Shown here one piece after another: positions 1-7,755 of a stretch of DNA of 13,296 nt (its first letter is position 1; every line of letters begins with the position of its first letter). Position numbers and translations under genes: made by a program. Under the pieces are notes generated by a model. The model ran no database searches and was not told the DNA's origin. It saw only the letters and a program-made list of their open reading frames with translations. Source of the DNA: CAYTCZ01 sp964436315 (lineage in GTDB: Bacteria; Actinomycetota; Thermoleophilia; Gaiellales; Gaiellaceae); assembly GCA_964436315.1 (NCBI GenBank), contig CAYTCZ010000111.1, forward strand, positions 1-13,296, written 5' to 3'.

Positions 1-60
1 AGGATGCCGGATCTCGCCAGAGGTCCGAGAGGAGCTTGCTGGCGGCGATTCGTTCGACCC

Positions 61-669
61 TTACCCCTGGTCGTCGATCTCGCCGATAAGCGGTTCGTCT
101 TCTCCGAGACGGTCTCGTCGGTCGGGCGATCTCCGTAAGAGCGCGTCGAGATCCTCGGTCGTGTCGATGTCGCCAGGAGGCCCCAGGTCATCGCAGGCGA
201 CGAGTGTCGGTCGGACTTGCCGCAGGCCCCCAACGGGTATCGCATCCCAGACGGTTCTCCCGACCACAACGGGATGGCCTCGCTCCGACGTATACGCGGC
301 TGCGAGGATCTCGCCCGCGCCGGCCCGCCAGGCGAGCACGAGCCGTTCAACGGCCGCTGGATTCAGGTCGGGTCCATCCGCAAGCACCACGACGGCGGCT
401 TCGACGTCGGCGTCGAGGTGGGTGAGGCCTGCTCTGAGGGAGGCTCCTGGGCCCTGATTCCAACCGTCGGCTCGAACCACACGGGCGCCCTCAACCCTGA
501 GCGGATATGCACCCTCCACGACGACGATCTCCTCGATCGGGGTCTGACGAAGAGCGTCGATGACGAGCGGGAGCAAGAGGCGTTGCTTGGGCGCTCCGAA
601 CCGGCTCGCTTCTCCTGCCGCGAGGATGACCGCCCCGATGTTGCGAAAGGGCTCAGACTCGTTCGACAT
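61..669 (-). CDS. MobA/MocA-like nucleotidyltransferase (NTP transferase domain)
   Basis: A 202-residue protein with a MobA-like NTP-transferase fold. The N-terminal signature LAAGxxxRFGxPK (residues 16-28) binds the nucleotide. LADGPDL (96-102) sits where the family has its metal-binding Asp (usually D-Q-P, here D-G-P). GHPV (131-134) and DIDT near residue 167 match the MocA/CofC pattern. Relatives transfer CMP or GMP to molybdopterin, or GMP to phospholactate; the substrate here cannot be read from sequence. The segment after KQRLLLP (28-34) is about ten residues shorter than in typical MocA, lacking the G-x-PLL loop. I chose the ATG at 669 because the signature then starts at residue 12. 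The frame stays open to an ATG at 789, but the extra 40 residues look non-conserved. The Shine-Dalgarno is weak. No xanthine or CO dehydrogenase gene is visible beside it to support a molybdenum role. Confidence 0.85.
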   Translation of the reverse strand: MSNESEPFRNIGAVILAAGEASRFGAPKQRLLLPLVIDALRQTPIEEIVVVEGAYPLRVEGARVVRADGWNQGPGASLRAGLTHLDADVEAAVVVLADGPDLNPAAVERLVLAWRAGAGEILAAAYTSERGHPVVVGRTVWDAIPVGGLRQVRPTLVACDDLGPPGDIDTTEDLDALLRRSPDRRDRLGEDEPLIGEIDDQG

Positions 670-817
670 ACAGCTCGAATCGTGCCCGAGCCGTGCGGCT
701 TTCGGCGCTACGATGCGAAGCGGGAGGCGGCATGGGGTGGCCCCACCTTGGGGGGTTTCGGGCATGCGCCGGGTTCCGGAGCGTCGCATGACGTGTAGAG
801 CTTCATTCCGGTCCGTC

Positions 818-832
818 AGGCCTCTCAGGCCT
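818..832 (-). terminator. Possible short hairpin after the amidohydrolase gene
   Basis: AGGCCT occurs twice, separated by 3 bases, within a tandem 9-bp repeat CAGGCCTCT (817-834). AGGCCT is self-complementary, so the RNA can fold as a 6-bp GC-rich stem with a 3-nt loop about 27 nt beyond the amidohydrolase stop. No T-run follows on the minus strand, so it is at best an imperfect intrinsic terminator and may be only a chance tandem duplication. The rest of 670-859 holds only a small GGTGG/CCACC inverted repeat near 737-747. Confidence 0.25.
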
Positions 833-859
833 CTGGTAGCTGCGCAATCGGCCTGCCAT

Positions 860-2014
860 CTAATCCTCGCGTGCCGTAACCGCTGTGATATTGGCGAGAT
901 GGATCAGACGGAAGACTTGCCGCCCCAGATCGCGCTGCTCCCCCTCGTCTTCGACTTCGGCCAGGAGGCGCCACAACTCCCGGGCACAGGAGATCAGCTC
1001 CGCGATCCGGTCGCGCACGTCCTTGTAGCCGTCTTGCTCGGCGCACGCGTTCAGTGCGAGGCCGAGGACGCCGATCGTGTCCGGCTGCCGCGTCCACAAG
1101 AGCGGCGTCGCCATGGTCAGATAGCTGTGGATCCGAGCGAGAGAGAGCGGCCGCTCGATCACCCCCGCTCCGGTGGGCGTCGTCGGCGGGATCGGAGGCT
1201 CGCCATCGGCAATACGCCGGGCCGAGCCACCGAGGATGTTGGACAGCTGCTCGTTTGAGACGCCGGCGGCCTCAGCCGTCCTCGCAATGAGAAGCAATGA
1301 GCCGGGCTGCGCCGTATACGGGTAGTCCGACGCATAGAGCACCTGCTCGGGCGGGACTCGACTGAAGAGGTCGAGGAGGTCGATCGGATTCCATAGCGAG
1401 GAGTCGAAATACACGCCGGGTTGACCTTTGAAAGCCTCCGAGAGCGCGGCGAGATCGGCGATTCCTCCGTGAGCGATGATCAGCTGTGAACCGGGATTCA
1501 TCTCGACGAGCTTCGAGAGCTCGGTGGCGATCGGCGGCAAGCCTCTACCGCCGTGGATCAGAATCGGCACGTGGCGTTCGGCGGCGAGTTCGAAGACCGG
1601 TGCCAAGCGTTCGTCGCCGATGAGAAAGTTCTGGGAGCGAGGATGCAGCTTGATCCCCTCGGCGCCGAGATCCAGGCAGCGCCGTGCCTCCTCGACCGGT
1701 CGCTCGGCCAGATCGAGGCGCGCGAAGGCGCGGAGCACGCCGTTGGACTGCGCGGCTGCGGCAAGAGTTCGATCGTTCGCCGCCGAGAACGCGGGATGCC
1801 GATCGGCTTCGTCCATACAAAACGCGAACGCACCGCGCACGTCGTAGCGCTTGAGAAACGCCAGCACCTCGTCGAGGGGTGCGGCGAAGCCATCGATGTC
1901 CTGTCCGACGTGCACATGCGCATCGAACAACTCGGTTCCGGAAGGGATCCGCGCCTGCAGGTCCTCGTCATAGAGCGCGACGAGCGAGCGCGCGCGTTCG
2001 ACCACTTCCTCCAT
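860..2014 (-). CDS. Amidohydrolase-2 family metal-dependent hydrolase
   Basis: A 384-residue protein with an amidohydrolase-2 (PF04909-like) TIM barrel. Metal-site motifs appear in order: DAHVHVG (His33, His35), GIKLHP (Lys122, His124), ILIHGG (His154), IIAHGG (His182) and LYASDYPY (Asp230). This is the layout of decarboxylases and hydrolases such as ACMS decarboxylase-like proteins; substrate unknown. The barrel ends near residue 265. About 110 further residues (275-384) form an Arg/Glu/Leu-rich, probably helical extension that I do not recognise. The ATG at 2014 has no clear Shine-Dalgarno (a pyrimidine-rich CTCTTTTCT precedes it), so translation may be leaderless or the true start may lie slightly downstream. 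The gap to the nucleotidyltransferase is 190 bp, so co-transcription is possible but not compelling. Upstream it abuts the M24 remnant on the other strand. Confidence 0.88.
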   Translation of the reverse strand: MEEVVERARSLVALYDEDLQARIPSGTELFDAHVHVGQDIDGFAAPLDEVLAFLKRYDVRGAFAFCMDEADRHPAFSAANDRTLAAAAQSNGVLRAFARLDLAERPVEEARRCLDLGAEGIKLHPRSQNFLIGDERLAPVFELAAERHVPILIHGGRGLPPIATELSKLVEMNPGSQLIIAHGGIADLAALSEAFKGQPGVYFDSSLWNPIDLLDLFSRVPPEQVLYASDYPYTAQPGSLLLIARTAEAAGVSNEQLSNILGGSARRIADGEPPIPPTTPTGAGVIERPLSLARIHSYLTMATPLLWTRQPDTIGVLGLALNACAEQDGYKDVRDRIAELISCARELWRLLAEVEDEGEQRDLGRQVFRLIHLANITAVTARED

Positions 2015-2067
2015 AGAAAAGAGAGCCTAGATCATCGAGGACCGTGCGCCGCGCGTACGACGGGAGC

Positions 2068-2308
2068 GTGCCTAACGTACTGATCGCTCGGTCACAAGAT
2101 CGGCTCGGGACCGGTGGTGGCCGGCGAGCCGATCATCGTCGATCTCTTCCCAGGAGACGATGCACTCGTGCCGGGCGATGGCATCGCCGTCGAGCCCGGT
2201 CTCTATCGCACCGGCTTCGGCGGCTGTCGGTTGGAGGATCTCGTGCTCGTGACCGAAGACGGCTGCGAAGTCATACCGGACCACCCGTACGACCTAACTC
2301 CGCAGCTG
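2068..2308 (+). pseudogene. Remnant of an M24 (Xaa-Pro dipeptidase-like) metallopeptidase
   Basis: Two conserved pieces of an M24 peptidase are joined in one frame. From 2084 the frame reads SLGHKIGSGP, then VVAGEPIIVDLFP, which matches the family segment just before the first metal-binding Asp. It then jumps to GDDALVPGDGIAVEPGLY and GGCRLEDLVLVTEDG, the C-terminal segment carrying the last two Glu ligands, and ends PYDLTP near 2305. The middle of the domain, with the DMTRT Asp and the G-H-G histidine, is missing. A further fragment (VPNVLIAR, 2068-2091) lies in another frame, suggesting a frameshift, and a TGA at 2081 closes the main frame upstream. The native stop is lost, so the frame runs on antisense into the M16 gene to 2410. 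No full-length partner is present. I infer a decayed gene with an internal deletion. Confidence 0.72.
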
Positions 2309-2325
2309 TCAGTTCGACGCGCCCG

Positions 2326-3600
2326 TCAGACTGCAGCGACGAGGAGGTTCTCGAATCGATCAGGGTCGTCGAACGGCCCGATCACCGCCAGATTCAACCG
2401 ATCGTTGTGAATCACGTCCTGTGCGACACGCTGGATATCCTCGATCGTCACCGCGTCAAGGCCAGCAAGAACCTCGTCAGGTTCTTTCGTCCGTCCCTCG
2501 AGAACCTCGCTGCGAAGCCCGAATGAGATCGTCCCCTTCGGATCTTCGAGCGAGAGGACGAGACGGCCCTTGGCGAAGTTCCGCGCCTTCTCGAGTTCCT
2601 CGGCGTCGACCGGCTCCTCGGCGATTCGCTGAAACTCGCCGACAATCGTCGAGATCGCCTCATCGATGCGCGTGATGTCGACGCCACCCTGAGCGAACAG
2701 CGTGCCGGTGTCCGTATAGCCCTGGTTGAGACCGTAGATGTAGTACGCAAGGCCACGCCGCTCGCGTACCTCTGTGAAGAGGCGCGAGGACATCCCACCG
2801 CCAAGGAGCGTTCCGAGCAACGCGAGTGCGTAGCGATCCGGATGATCCAGCGGATAGGTGTGAACGCCGAGCCGCAGATGCGCCTGATCCGAGTCTTTCG
2901 TGTGGAGCTTCACACCCGCCTCTGATTGCGAGACCGATACCGGCTCAGGTGATCCCGTCTCGCCGTCTTGCACGTCGGCGAGGAGTTCCTCGAGTTGAGC
3001 CTTCAAATCGGTGCCGACGCTGCCAGCGATCCCTGCCACGATTCTCGGCCCCCGGTACCAATGCCCGACGTAGTCGAGGAACGTCTCTCGCGTCGCGGCC
3101 CGGACCGTTTCCTTCGTGCCGATGATGTCCCAGCCCAACGGGTGGTCTCCGTACAGCAGGCTGTCGTAGACGCCGTCCACGTAGTCGCGAGGCGTGTCGT
3201 AATACATGTTCATCTCTTCGACGATCACGCCCTTCTCACGCTCGATTTCCTCAGCGTCGAACTTCGAGTTGCGGATCATGTCGACGAGGACGTCGAGCGC
3301 GACTGGCCCGTGCTCGGCGGCGCACTTGACGTAGTAGCCCGTGTACTCCTTGCCGGTAAACGCGTTGAACTCACCGCCGATCGCGTCGATCTCACCGGCG
3401 ATGTCGCGTGCCGTTGGCCGCCGCTCCGTCCCCTTGAAGAACATGTGCTCGGCGAAGTGGGCGATTCCGTTGGTCTCTCGACTTTCGTACCGCGATCCGG
3501 CCGCCATCATCAGGAAGCATGCGACCGACTTTGCCTGTGGCATCGGGGCCGTTATGACCCGCAGACCGTTCGCGAGAACGGACTTCTCGAAGACGCTCAA
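2326..3600 (-). CDS. M16 family zinc metalloprotease (pitrilysin/MPP-like)
   Basis: A 424-residue single-unit M16 peptidase. The inverted zinc motif HFAEH is at residues 48-52 and the third ligand lies in VIVEEM (Glu128/129), the expected spacing of about 76 residues. The N-terminal half (about 10-160) is the catalytic M16 domain. The C-terminal half (about 165-345) carries the inactive-domain motif GGGMSSRLFTEVRERRGLAYY. Length and layout match the bacterial processing-peptidase-like group often found near polynucleotide phosphorylase genes, though none is seen here. No signal peptide is visible, so a cytoplasmic role in peptide turnover is likely. The start is a TTG at 3600, fixed by the strong Shine-Dalgarno 7 nt upstream; no ATG precedes ANGLRV. 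It is the last gene of the minus-strand run, 80 bp after the cysteine-desulfurase-like gene. Confidence 0.93.
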   Translation of the reverse strand: MSVFEKSVLANGLRVITAPMPQAKSVACFLMMAAGSRYESRETNGIAHFAEHMFFKGTERRPTARDIAGEIDAIGGEFNAFTGKEYTGYYVKCAAEHGPVALDVLVDMIRNSKFDAEEIEREKGVIVEEMNMYYDTPRDYVDGVYDSLLYGDHPLGWDIIGTKETVRAATRETFLDYVGHWYRGPRIVAGIAGSVGTDLKAQLEELLADVQDGETGSPEPVSVSQSEAGVKLHTKDSDQAHLRLGVHTYPLDHPDRYALALLGTLLGGGMSSRLFTEVRERRGLAYYIYGLNQGYTDTGTLFAQGGVDITRIDEAISTIVGEFQRIAEEPVDAEELEKARNFAKGRLVLSLEDPKGTISFGLRSEVLEGRTKEPDEVLAGLDAVTIEDIQRVAQDVIHNDRLNLAVIGPFDDPDRFENLLVAAV

Positions 3601-3607
3601 AGATCAC

Positions 3608-3613
3608 TCCTCC
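3608..3613 (-). promoter_or_regulatory. Ribosome binding site of the M16 gene
   Basis: GGAGGA on the minus strand lies 7 nt before a TTG codon at 3598-3600. A GTG between them is in another frame and leads only to a short, unconserved reading frame. The site therefore supports initiation at TTG. Confidence 0.75.
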
Positions 3614-3680
3614 GTCGAAACCGGTGCTGCTCGGATGTTATCCGTGCGGCAATCCGTCCTGATCCAGCTTCGGGATGCGG

Positions 3681-4859
3681 CTACGCGCCTGCTGCGATTT
3701 CCTCGAGTGCTCCGAGGAGCCGATCGACCTCGTCGGCGGTGTTGTAATGGACGATTCCGGCGCGTACCGCACCACCGTCCTCGAGTCCGAGTCGCCGCAT
3801 CACCTCGAGCGCGTAGTAGTTCCCGTCCCACACGGCGATATCTCGGTCGCCCAGCTTCCGTGCGGCCTCGGACGGTCGCACGCCTTCGACGTTGAAGGCG
3901 AACGTCGGCACTCGACCCTCCATCGTCCTCAGGCCATACAGCCGGCACGCCGAGGGCAAGCCCTTGAGAAAACGCTCGCCGAGCTGGTGTTCGTGCGCCG
4001 CCATTGCATCCCAACCGATCGAGTCGATGTAGTCGACCGTCGCCGAGAAGCCGGCGAGCAACTCGTGTTGGAGCGTGCCCGTCTCGAAGCGATGTGACGG
4101 CGGGTCGTTGGGGGCCGGGCGCACCTTGTAGGGCCTCCAACCCTCCATGAGGTCGAGGCGGGCGTAGAAGAGACCGATGTGTGGTCCAAAGAACTTGTAC
4201 GGCGAGCAGATGAGGACGTCGGCGCCCGCCTCGACAACGTCGATCGGTCCATGAGGTGCGTAATGCACCGCATCGACCCACGCGAGTGCTCCGACACTGT
4301 GCGCGAGATCGGCGATCCGTCGAACGTCGACGATCGTGCCGACCGCGTTCGAGGCCCATGGAAAGGCCACGACCTTCGTCCGGTCGGTCAGCTGACGCTC
4401 CAGATCCGCCATGTCAAGGGTGCAGTCCTCGGGAACAAGGTCGGCGAACCGGACGACAATTCCGATGTCCTCGGCGAGCTCGAGCCAGGGCGCAACGTTT
4501 CCGTCGTGGTCGAGACGGGTGCAAACGATCTCGTCATCTTTGCTGAGCTCGCGACCGAAGGTCCGCGTTAGGGCGAAATTGAGGGTCGTCATGTTGGCAC
4601 CGAAACCGCACTCTGCGGGATCGCAGCCCAAGAACCTGGCGGCGTCTTCGTGGGATTGTTCAACCAGTGCGTCGGTCTTGCGAGACGTCTCGTACGTTCC
4701 GCTCAAATTCGCGTTGCTCTCGCGCAGGTAGGAGGCGATTGCGTCGATCACCGAGTCTGGTACCTGCGTTCCACCGGGCCCATCGAAGAACGCGAGATTT
4801 CGGTGGAGCGCCGTGAACCGAGCGCGGACAGTGTCGACGTCAAGAATTGTCGTGCTCAC
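3681..4859 (-). CDS. Cysteine desulfurase-like class-V aminotransferase (VC1184 type)
   Basis: A 392-residue fold-type I PLP enzyme. Near the N-terminus it has AFFDGPGGTQVP (23-34) and NANLSGTYETS (49-59), characteristic of the VC1184-like subfamily of cysteine-desulfurase homologues. His118 (LDHDGN) should stack on the PLP ring, Asp196 (VDAVHY) pairs with the pyridine nitrogen, and Lys222 (SPYKFFGPHIG) forms the Schiff base. The usual SufS/NifS catalytic Cys near the C-terminus is not evident: the corresponding region reads RAGIVHYNTADEVDRLL. Function as a true sulfur donor is therefore doubtful; a lyase or aminotransferase reaction is possible. The start is a GTG at 4859 with GGGAG 8 nt upstream. 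It lies 47 bp after nadE and 80 bp before the M16 gene, probably in one transcript. Confidence 0.9.
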   Translation of the reverse strand: MSTTILDVDTVRARFTALHRNLAFFDGPGGTQVPDSVIDAIASYLRESNANLSGTYETSRKTDALVEQSHEDAARFLGCDPAECGFGANMTTLNFALTRTFGRELSKDDEIVCTRLDHDGNVAPWLELAEDIGIVVRFADLVPEDCTLDMADLERQLTDRTKVVAFPWASNAVGTIVDVRRIADLAHSVGALAWVDAVHYAPHGPIDVVEAGADVLICSPYKFFGPHIGLFYARLDLMEGWRPYKVRPAPNDPPSHRFETGTLQHELLAGFSATVDYIDSIGWDAMAAHEHQLGERFLKGLPSACRLYGLRTMEGRVPTFAFNVEGVRPSEAARKLGDRDIAVWDGNYYALEVMRRLGLEDGGAVRAGIVHYNTADEVDRLLGALEEIAAGA

Positions 4860-4906
4860 GAGTTCGTCTCCCGTTTCGGGCCCACCGGTTGAACCACCGC
4901 CTCACA

Positions 4907-6625
4907 CTACCCCTTCCAGCGATTCGTGATCGGCACGCGCCAGTCGCGACCGAATGCTTTCGGTCGCAGTTTCACACCCGGAGGAGCCTGCCGGCGCTTG
5001 TACTCGGCCCGGTCGATGAGGCGCAGCGCTTGCTCGACGACGTCGGAATCGAAGCCGTTGTGCGACAGCTCCTCGCGGCTGAGGTCGAGCTCGACGTAGG
5101 CCTCGAGGACCTCGTCGAGGGCGGCATACGGCGGCAGCGAGTCTTCGTCGCGCTGGTCGGGACGGAGCTCAGCGGTGGGCGGTCGCTCAATGACCGACAC
5201 GGGAATCAGCTCGCGCTCGGCCCGCTCGTTCAGGTACCGCGCCAACCGGAAGACGTCTGTCTTAAAAACGTCCTTGATCAGGGCGAAGCCTCCGGCCATG
5301 TCTCCGTACAACGTCGCGTAGCCGACCGAATACTCGCTCTTGTTGCCGGTCGCGACGAGAAGCCACCCGAACTTGTTCGAGAGTGCCATGAGCAGGGTCC
5401 CGCGGATCCGGGCCTGGATGTTCTCTTCCGTGATGTCGGGCGAGGTGTCGGCAAACGGCTCGGCGAGCGCCTTCTCGAACTCGAGCACGATGTCCTCGAT
5501 GGGCAACTCCATGAATCTCGCACCGAGGTTCGCGGCGGTCGCGCGGGCATCCTCGCGTGTCTCGGCTGACGAGTACTTCGACGGCATCGACACACAGATC
5601 ACGCGATCGGCCCCGAGTGCGTCGACGCACAGAGCGGCTGTCAGTGCGCTGTCGATGCCGCCCGAGAGTCCGATCACGACCTCGTTGAACCCGTTCTTCA
5701 CGACGTAGTCAGAGATGCCGAGCTCGAGTGCGCGCCGAGTCTCTTCCAGCTCGCCCAGAGGTTCGGCAACTGGCGGAGGCGCCGGCGCATCGGGTTGGCG
5801 GCGCGGCTCGCCGAGGTCGACAAGCCGCGGCTCTGGTAGCTGGCTCCGTTGTCGAGCCAGCGAGCGGCGGCGTGCATCTCGCAGCCGGTGGCCGATCGCC
5901 GTGGTCGGATCGATCTCCACGATCAGAAGAGCCTCTTCGAAGGCCGGTCCCCGGGCGATGATCTGCCCCTCCTGATCGACGACGAGCGAGTGCCCGTCGA
6001 AGATCAGTTCGTCCTGGCCACCAACGGCGTTCACGAATACAACCCAGGCGATGTTGTCTCGTGCTCTGGTTTGGAGCATGGCCTCACGCTCGATCCCCTT
6101 ACCGAGGTGGAAAGGCGAAGCTGAGACGTTCACGAGCACGTGTGCGCCTGCCAACGCCAGATCGGTCGCGGGCGGCCCCGGCTGCCAGATGTCTTCGCAA
6201 ACCGTTGCTCCAATGAGCGTCTCGCCGAGCTTGGCGAGATGAAGCTCCCGGCCGGCCTGGAAGTAGCGGTCTTCGTCGAAGACGCCGTAGTTCGGGAGGA
6301 AGCGTTTCTGGTAGACGGCTTTTACCTCGCCCTCGGCGCAGATCGCGCAGGCGTTGAACAGGTCCCGGTCGAGATGAGGCGTGCCGACGAAACACGCGAT
6401 CTCGCGCGCCTCGCCCGCGATCGATTTCAGGCTGCGCGCCGCTTCCTTCAGAAAACCGGGCCGAAGCAGGAGGTCCTCGGGCGGGTATCCAGTGACGGCG
6501 AGTTCGGGAAAGACGACGATGTCGGCGCCGGACTCACGCGCCTCGGCAATGCGGGTCTTGACGCGTTCTTGGTTTCCGTCGAGGTCGCCGACGACCGTGT
6601 TGATCTGGGCGAGTGCAAGCCTCAC
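4907..6625 (-). CDS. nadE: Glutamine-dependent NAD+ synthetase
   Basis: A 572-residue two-domain enzyme that amidates deamido-NAD+ to NAD+ with ATP and glutamine-derived ammonia, the last step of NAD synthesis. The N-terminal nitrilase-like glutaminase domain (about 1-250) shows the triad Glu41 (FPELAVTGYPPED), Lys107 (YQKRFLPNYGVFDE) and Cys143 (GATVCEDIW). A Pro/Ala/Arg-rich linker (about 262-290) leads to the synthetase domain with the ATP-pyrophosphatase loop SGGIDSA at 321-327. Later motifs include TGNKSEYSVGYATLYGDMAGG and the C-terminal RPKAFGRDWRVPI. Length fits the roughly 550-580 residue type and is shorter than the large mycobacterial form. The start is a GTG at 6625; a nearby ATG is out of frame and soon stops. 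The Shine-Dalgarno is weak. The gene begins 24 bp after the preceding PLP-enzyme gene, suggesting translational coupling. Confidence 0.97.
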   Translation of the reverse strand: MRLALAQINTVVGDLDGNQERVKTRIAEARESGADIVVFPELAVTGYPPEDLLLRPGFLKEAARSLKSIAGEAREIACFVGTPHLDRDLFNACAICAEGEVKAVYQKRFLPNYGVFDEDRYFQAGRELHLAKLGETLIGATVCEDIWQPGPPATDLALAGAHVLVNVSASPFHLGKGIEREAMLQTRARDNIAWVVFVNAVGGQDELIFDGHSLVVDQEGQIIARGPAFEEALLIVEIDPTTAIGHRLRDARRRSLARQRSQLPEPRLVDLGEPRRQPDAPAPPPVAEPLGELEETRRALELGISDYVVKNGFNEVVIGLSGGIDSALTAALCVDALGADRVICVSMPSKYSSAETREDARATAANLGARFMELPIEDIVLEFEKALAEPFADTSPDITEENIQARIRGTLLMALSNKFGWLLVATGNKSEYSVGYATLYGDMAGGFALIKDVFKTDVFRLARYLNERAERELIPVSVIERPPTAELRPDQRDEDSLPPYAALDEVLEAYVELDLSREELSHNGFDSDVVEQALRLIDRAEYKRRQAPPGVKLRPKAFGRDWRVPITNRWKG

Positions 6626-6649
6626 GAGCTCATGGTAATAAGTTTTTGA

Positions 6650-7729
6650 CTATGCGGCGAAAACCTGAAGAGATTGGAGTCCCTCAAGGGCGCGGGCGAC
6701 ATCCTCGGCGTCGTTATAGAGGTGGAAACAGAAGCGAAGAGAGCCAGCGCGTCCCGCGCACACGATGCCCGCGTTTCGAAGGTGCTCGACGGCCTCCGCG
6801 GTGTTGTCGGTCGGGACCGAGATCATCGCCGACCCGGTTTCGGGAACTCCGAGCTCTTTCGCGAAGCTCCTTGCAAGAGCCAGATTGTGCTCGCTGATCT
6901 GCTCGATGCCGAGTTCGGCGACGAGTTCCAGGCTGCACCGAGACCCTGCGGCCTCGAACCAAGCAAGCGACACGTCGAGCCGTCGCGCGTCGGTCGCCAG
7001 TTCCCGCAGTCCATACGGCCGGTCGTCGTACGGATCGCTTCGCGCTTTCCATCCGGCGAGCCACGGGACGACCTCGGCGAGGTGCTCGGGTGCGACATAG
7101 AGGAACGAGACCCCTCTTGGACAAAGGAGCCACTTGTAGCCGTGGGCCGCGATGTAATCCGCACCAGAGAGATCGAGGTCAACAGCTCCCGCTGACTGGG
7201 TCGTGTCGACGAACACGCGTGTTCCGGTGGCCTTCAACGCCTGGAGATCGGCTACTGAGCCGTCGATGGACTGAACTGAGCTCACGGCAACGAGCGCTGT
7301 TCGATCGTCAACGGCGTCGACGAGAGAAGCGAGCGAGCCGCTGCGTATGTCGACCCCGCGGCTCTCGAGCGCACGCCACGGCAGGATGGTCGAGTTGAAG
7401 TCGTGCTCGTAGACGACGACGTTGTCTCCTGCGCTCGTTGGCAGGCTCATCGCGATGATCCCAGCCGCGACGGAAACGGCCGGAAGTAGCGCCACGTTGG
7501 TCGCCTCTACTCTGATTAGGTCGGCAAAGAGCTGCCGGCAGACCTCGCCGTCCTCCTCCCACGGCATCCAACTTCCGCGGTCCGCCCAGTCGTCGGCGGC
7601 CCGCTGAATCGCCCGAACCGTCGAGTGCGGTGGAAGGCCGTAGGTGGCGGTATTCAGGAATCCAGTGACCGCGCCCTGATTGAACTCGTCCGGCGCCAGC
7701 CGGACCATCCGCTCGTCTGTGCTGCTCAT
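6650..7729 (-). CDS. Class-V aminotransferase-fold PLP enzyme
   Basis: A 359-residue PLP-dependent protein of the class-V (SufS/kynureninase-like) fold. The N-terminal FLNTATYGLPP (24-34) matches the substrate-binding strand of the family. Asp175 and Gln178 (VDTTQSAGA) contact the cofactor and Lys199 (AAHGYKWLLCPRGVSFLYV) is the Schiff-base lysine. Like the neighbour at 3681-4859, it lacks an obvious desulfurase active-site Cys loop. It is only distantly similar to that neighbour, so the pair is not a recent duplication. Some relatives are ergothioneine C-S lyases (EgtE-like), but no other ergothioneine genes are visible, so I do not assign that role. Start ATG at 7729, with a modest AAGG about 8 nt upstream. 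It lies 26 bp after the acyl-CoA synthetase stop and 24 bp before nadE. Confidence 0.9.
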   Translation of the reverse strand: MSSTDERMVRLAPDEFNQGAVTGFLNTATYGLPPHSTVRAIQRAADDWADRGSWMPWEEDGEVCRQLFADLIRVEATNVALLPAVSVAAGIIAMSLPTSAGDNVVVYEHDFNSTILPWRALESRGVDIRSGSLASLVDAVDDRTALVAVSSVQSIDGSVADLQALKATGTRVFVDTTQSAGAVDLDLSGADYIAAHGYKWLLCPRGVSFLYVAPEHLAEVVPWLAGWKARSDPYDDRPYGLRELATDARRLDVSLAWFEAAGSRCSLELVAELGIEQISEHNLALARSFAKELGVPETGSAMISVPTDNTAEAVEHLRNAGIVCAGRAGSLRFCFHLYNDAEDVARALEGLQSLQVFAA

Positions 7730-7755
7730 TGGTCAACCTTGCCTTTGGTGTTGTC

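Noticed and set aside
1..58. Minus-strand frame reading VERIAASKLLSDLWRDPAS downstream of the nucleotidyltransferase
   Set aside because: It looks protein-like, but no ATG, GTG or TTG start lies in that frame nearby and the window ends after about 19 residues, so a gene cannot be supported.
670..789. Upstream extension of the nucleotidyltransferase to ATG 789 or 762
   Set aside because: The added residues show no family similarity and run through a small GC inverted repeat; the ATG at 669 already gives the normal N-terminus.
217..798. Long plus-strand open frames opposite the minus-strand genes (also near 1553-2083, 2968-3747 and 4847-5569)
   Set aside because: They mirror the third-codon GC bias of the real genes, contain no recognisable domain, and lie fully opposite conserved proteins.
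2326..2410. Continuation of the M24 remnant frame over the M16 C-terminus
   Set aside because: Similarity to M24 ends near 2305; the rest is antisense to conserved M16 coding and reflects a lost stop.
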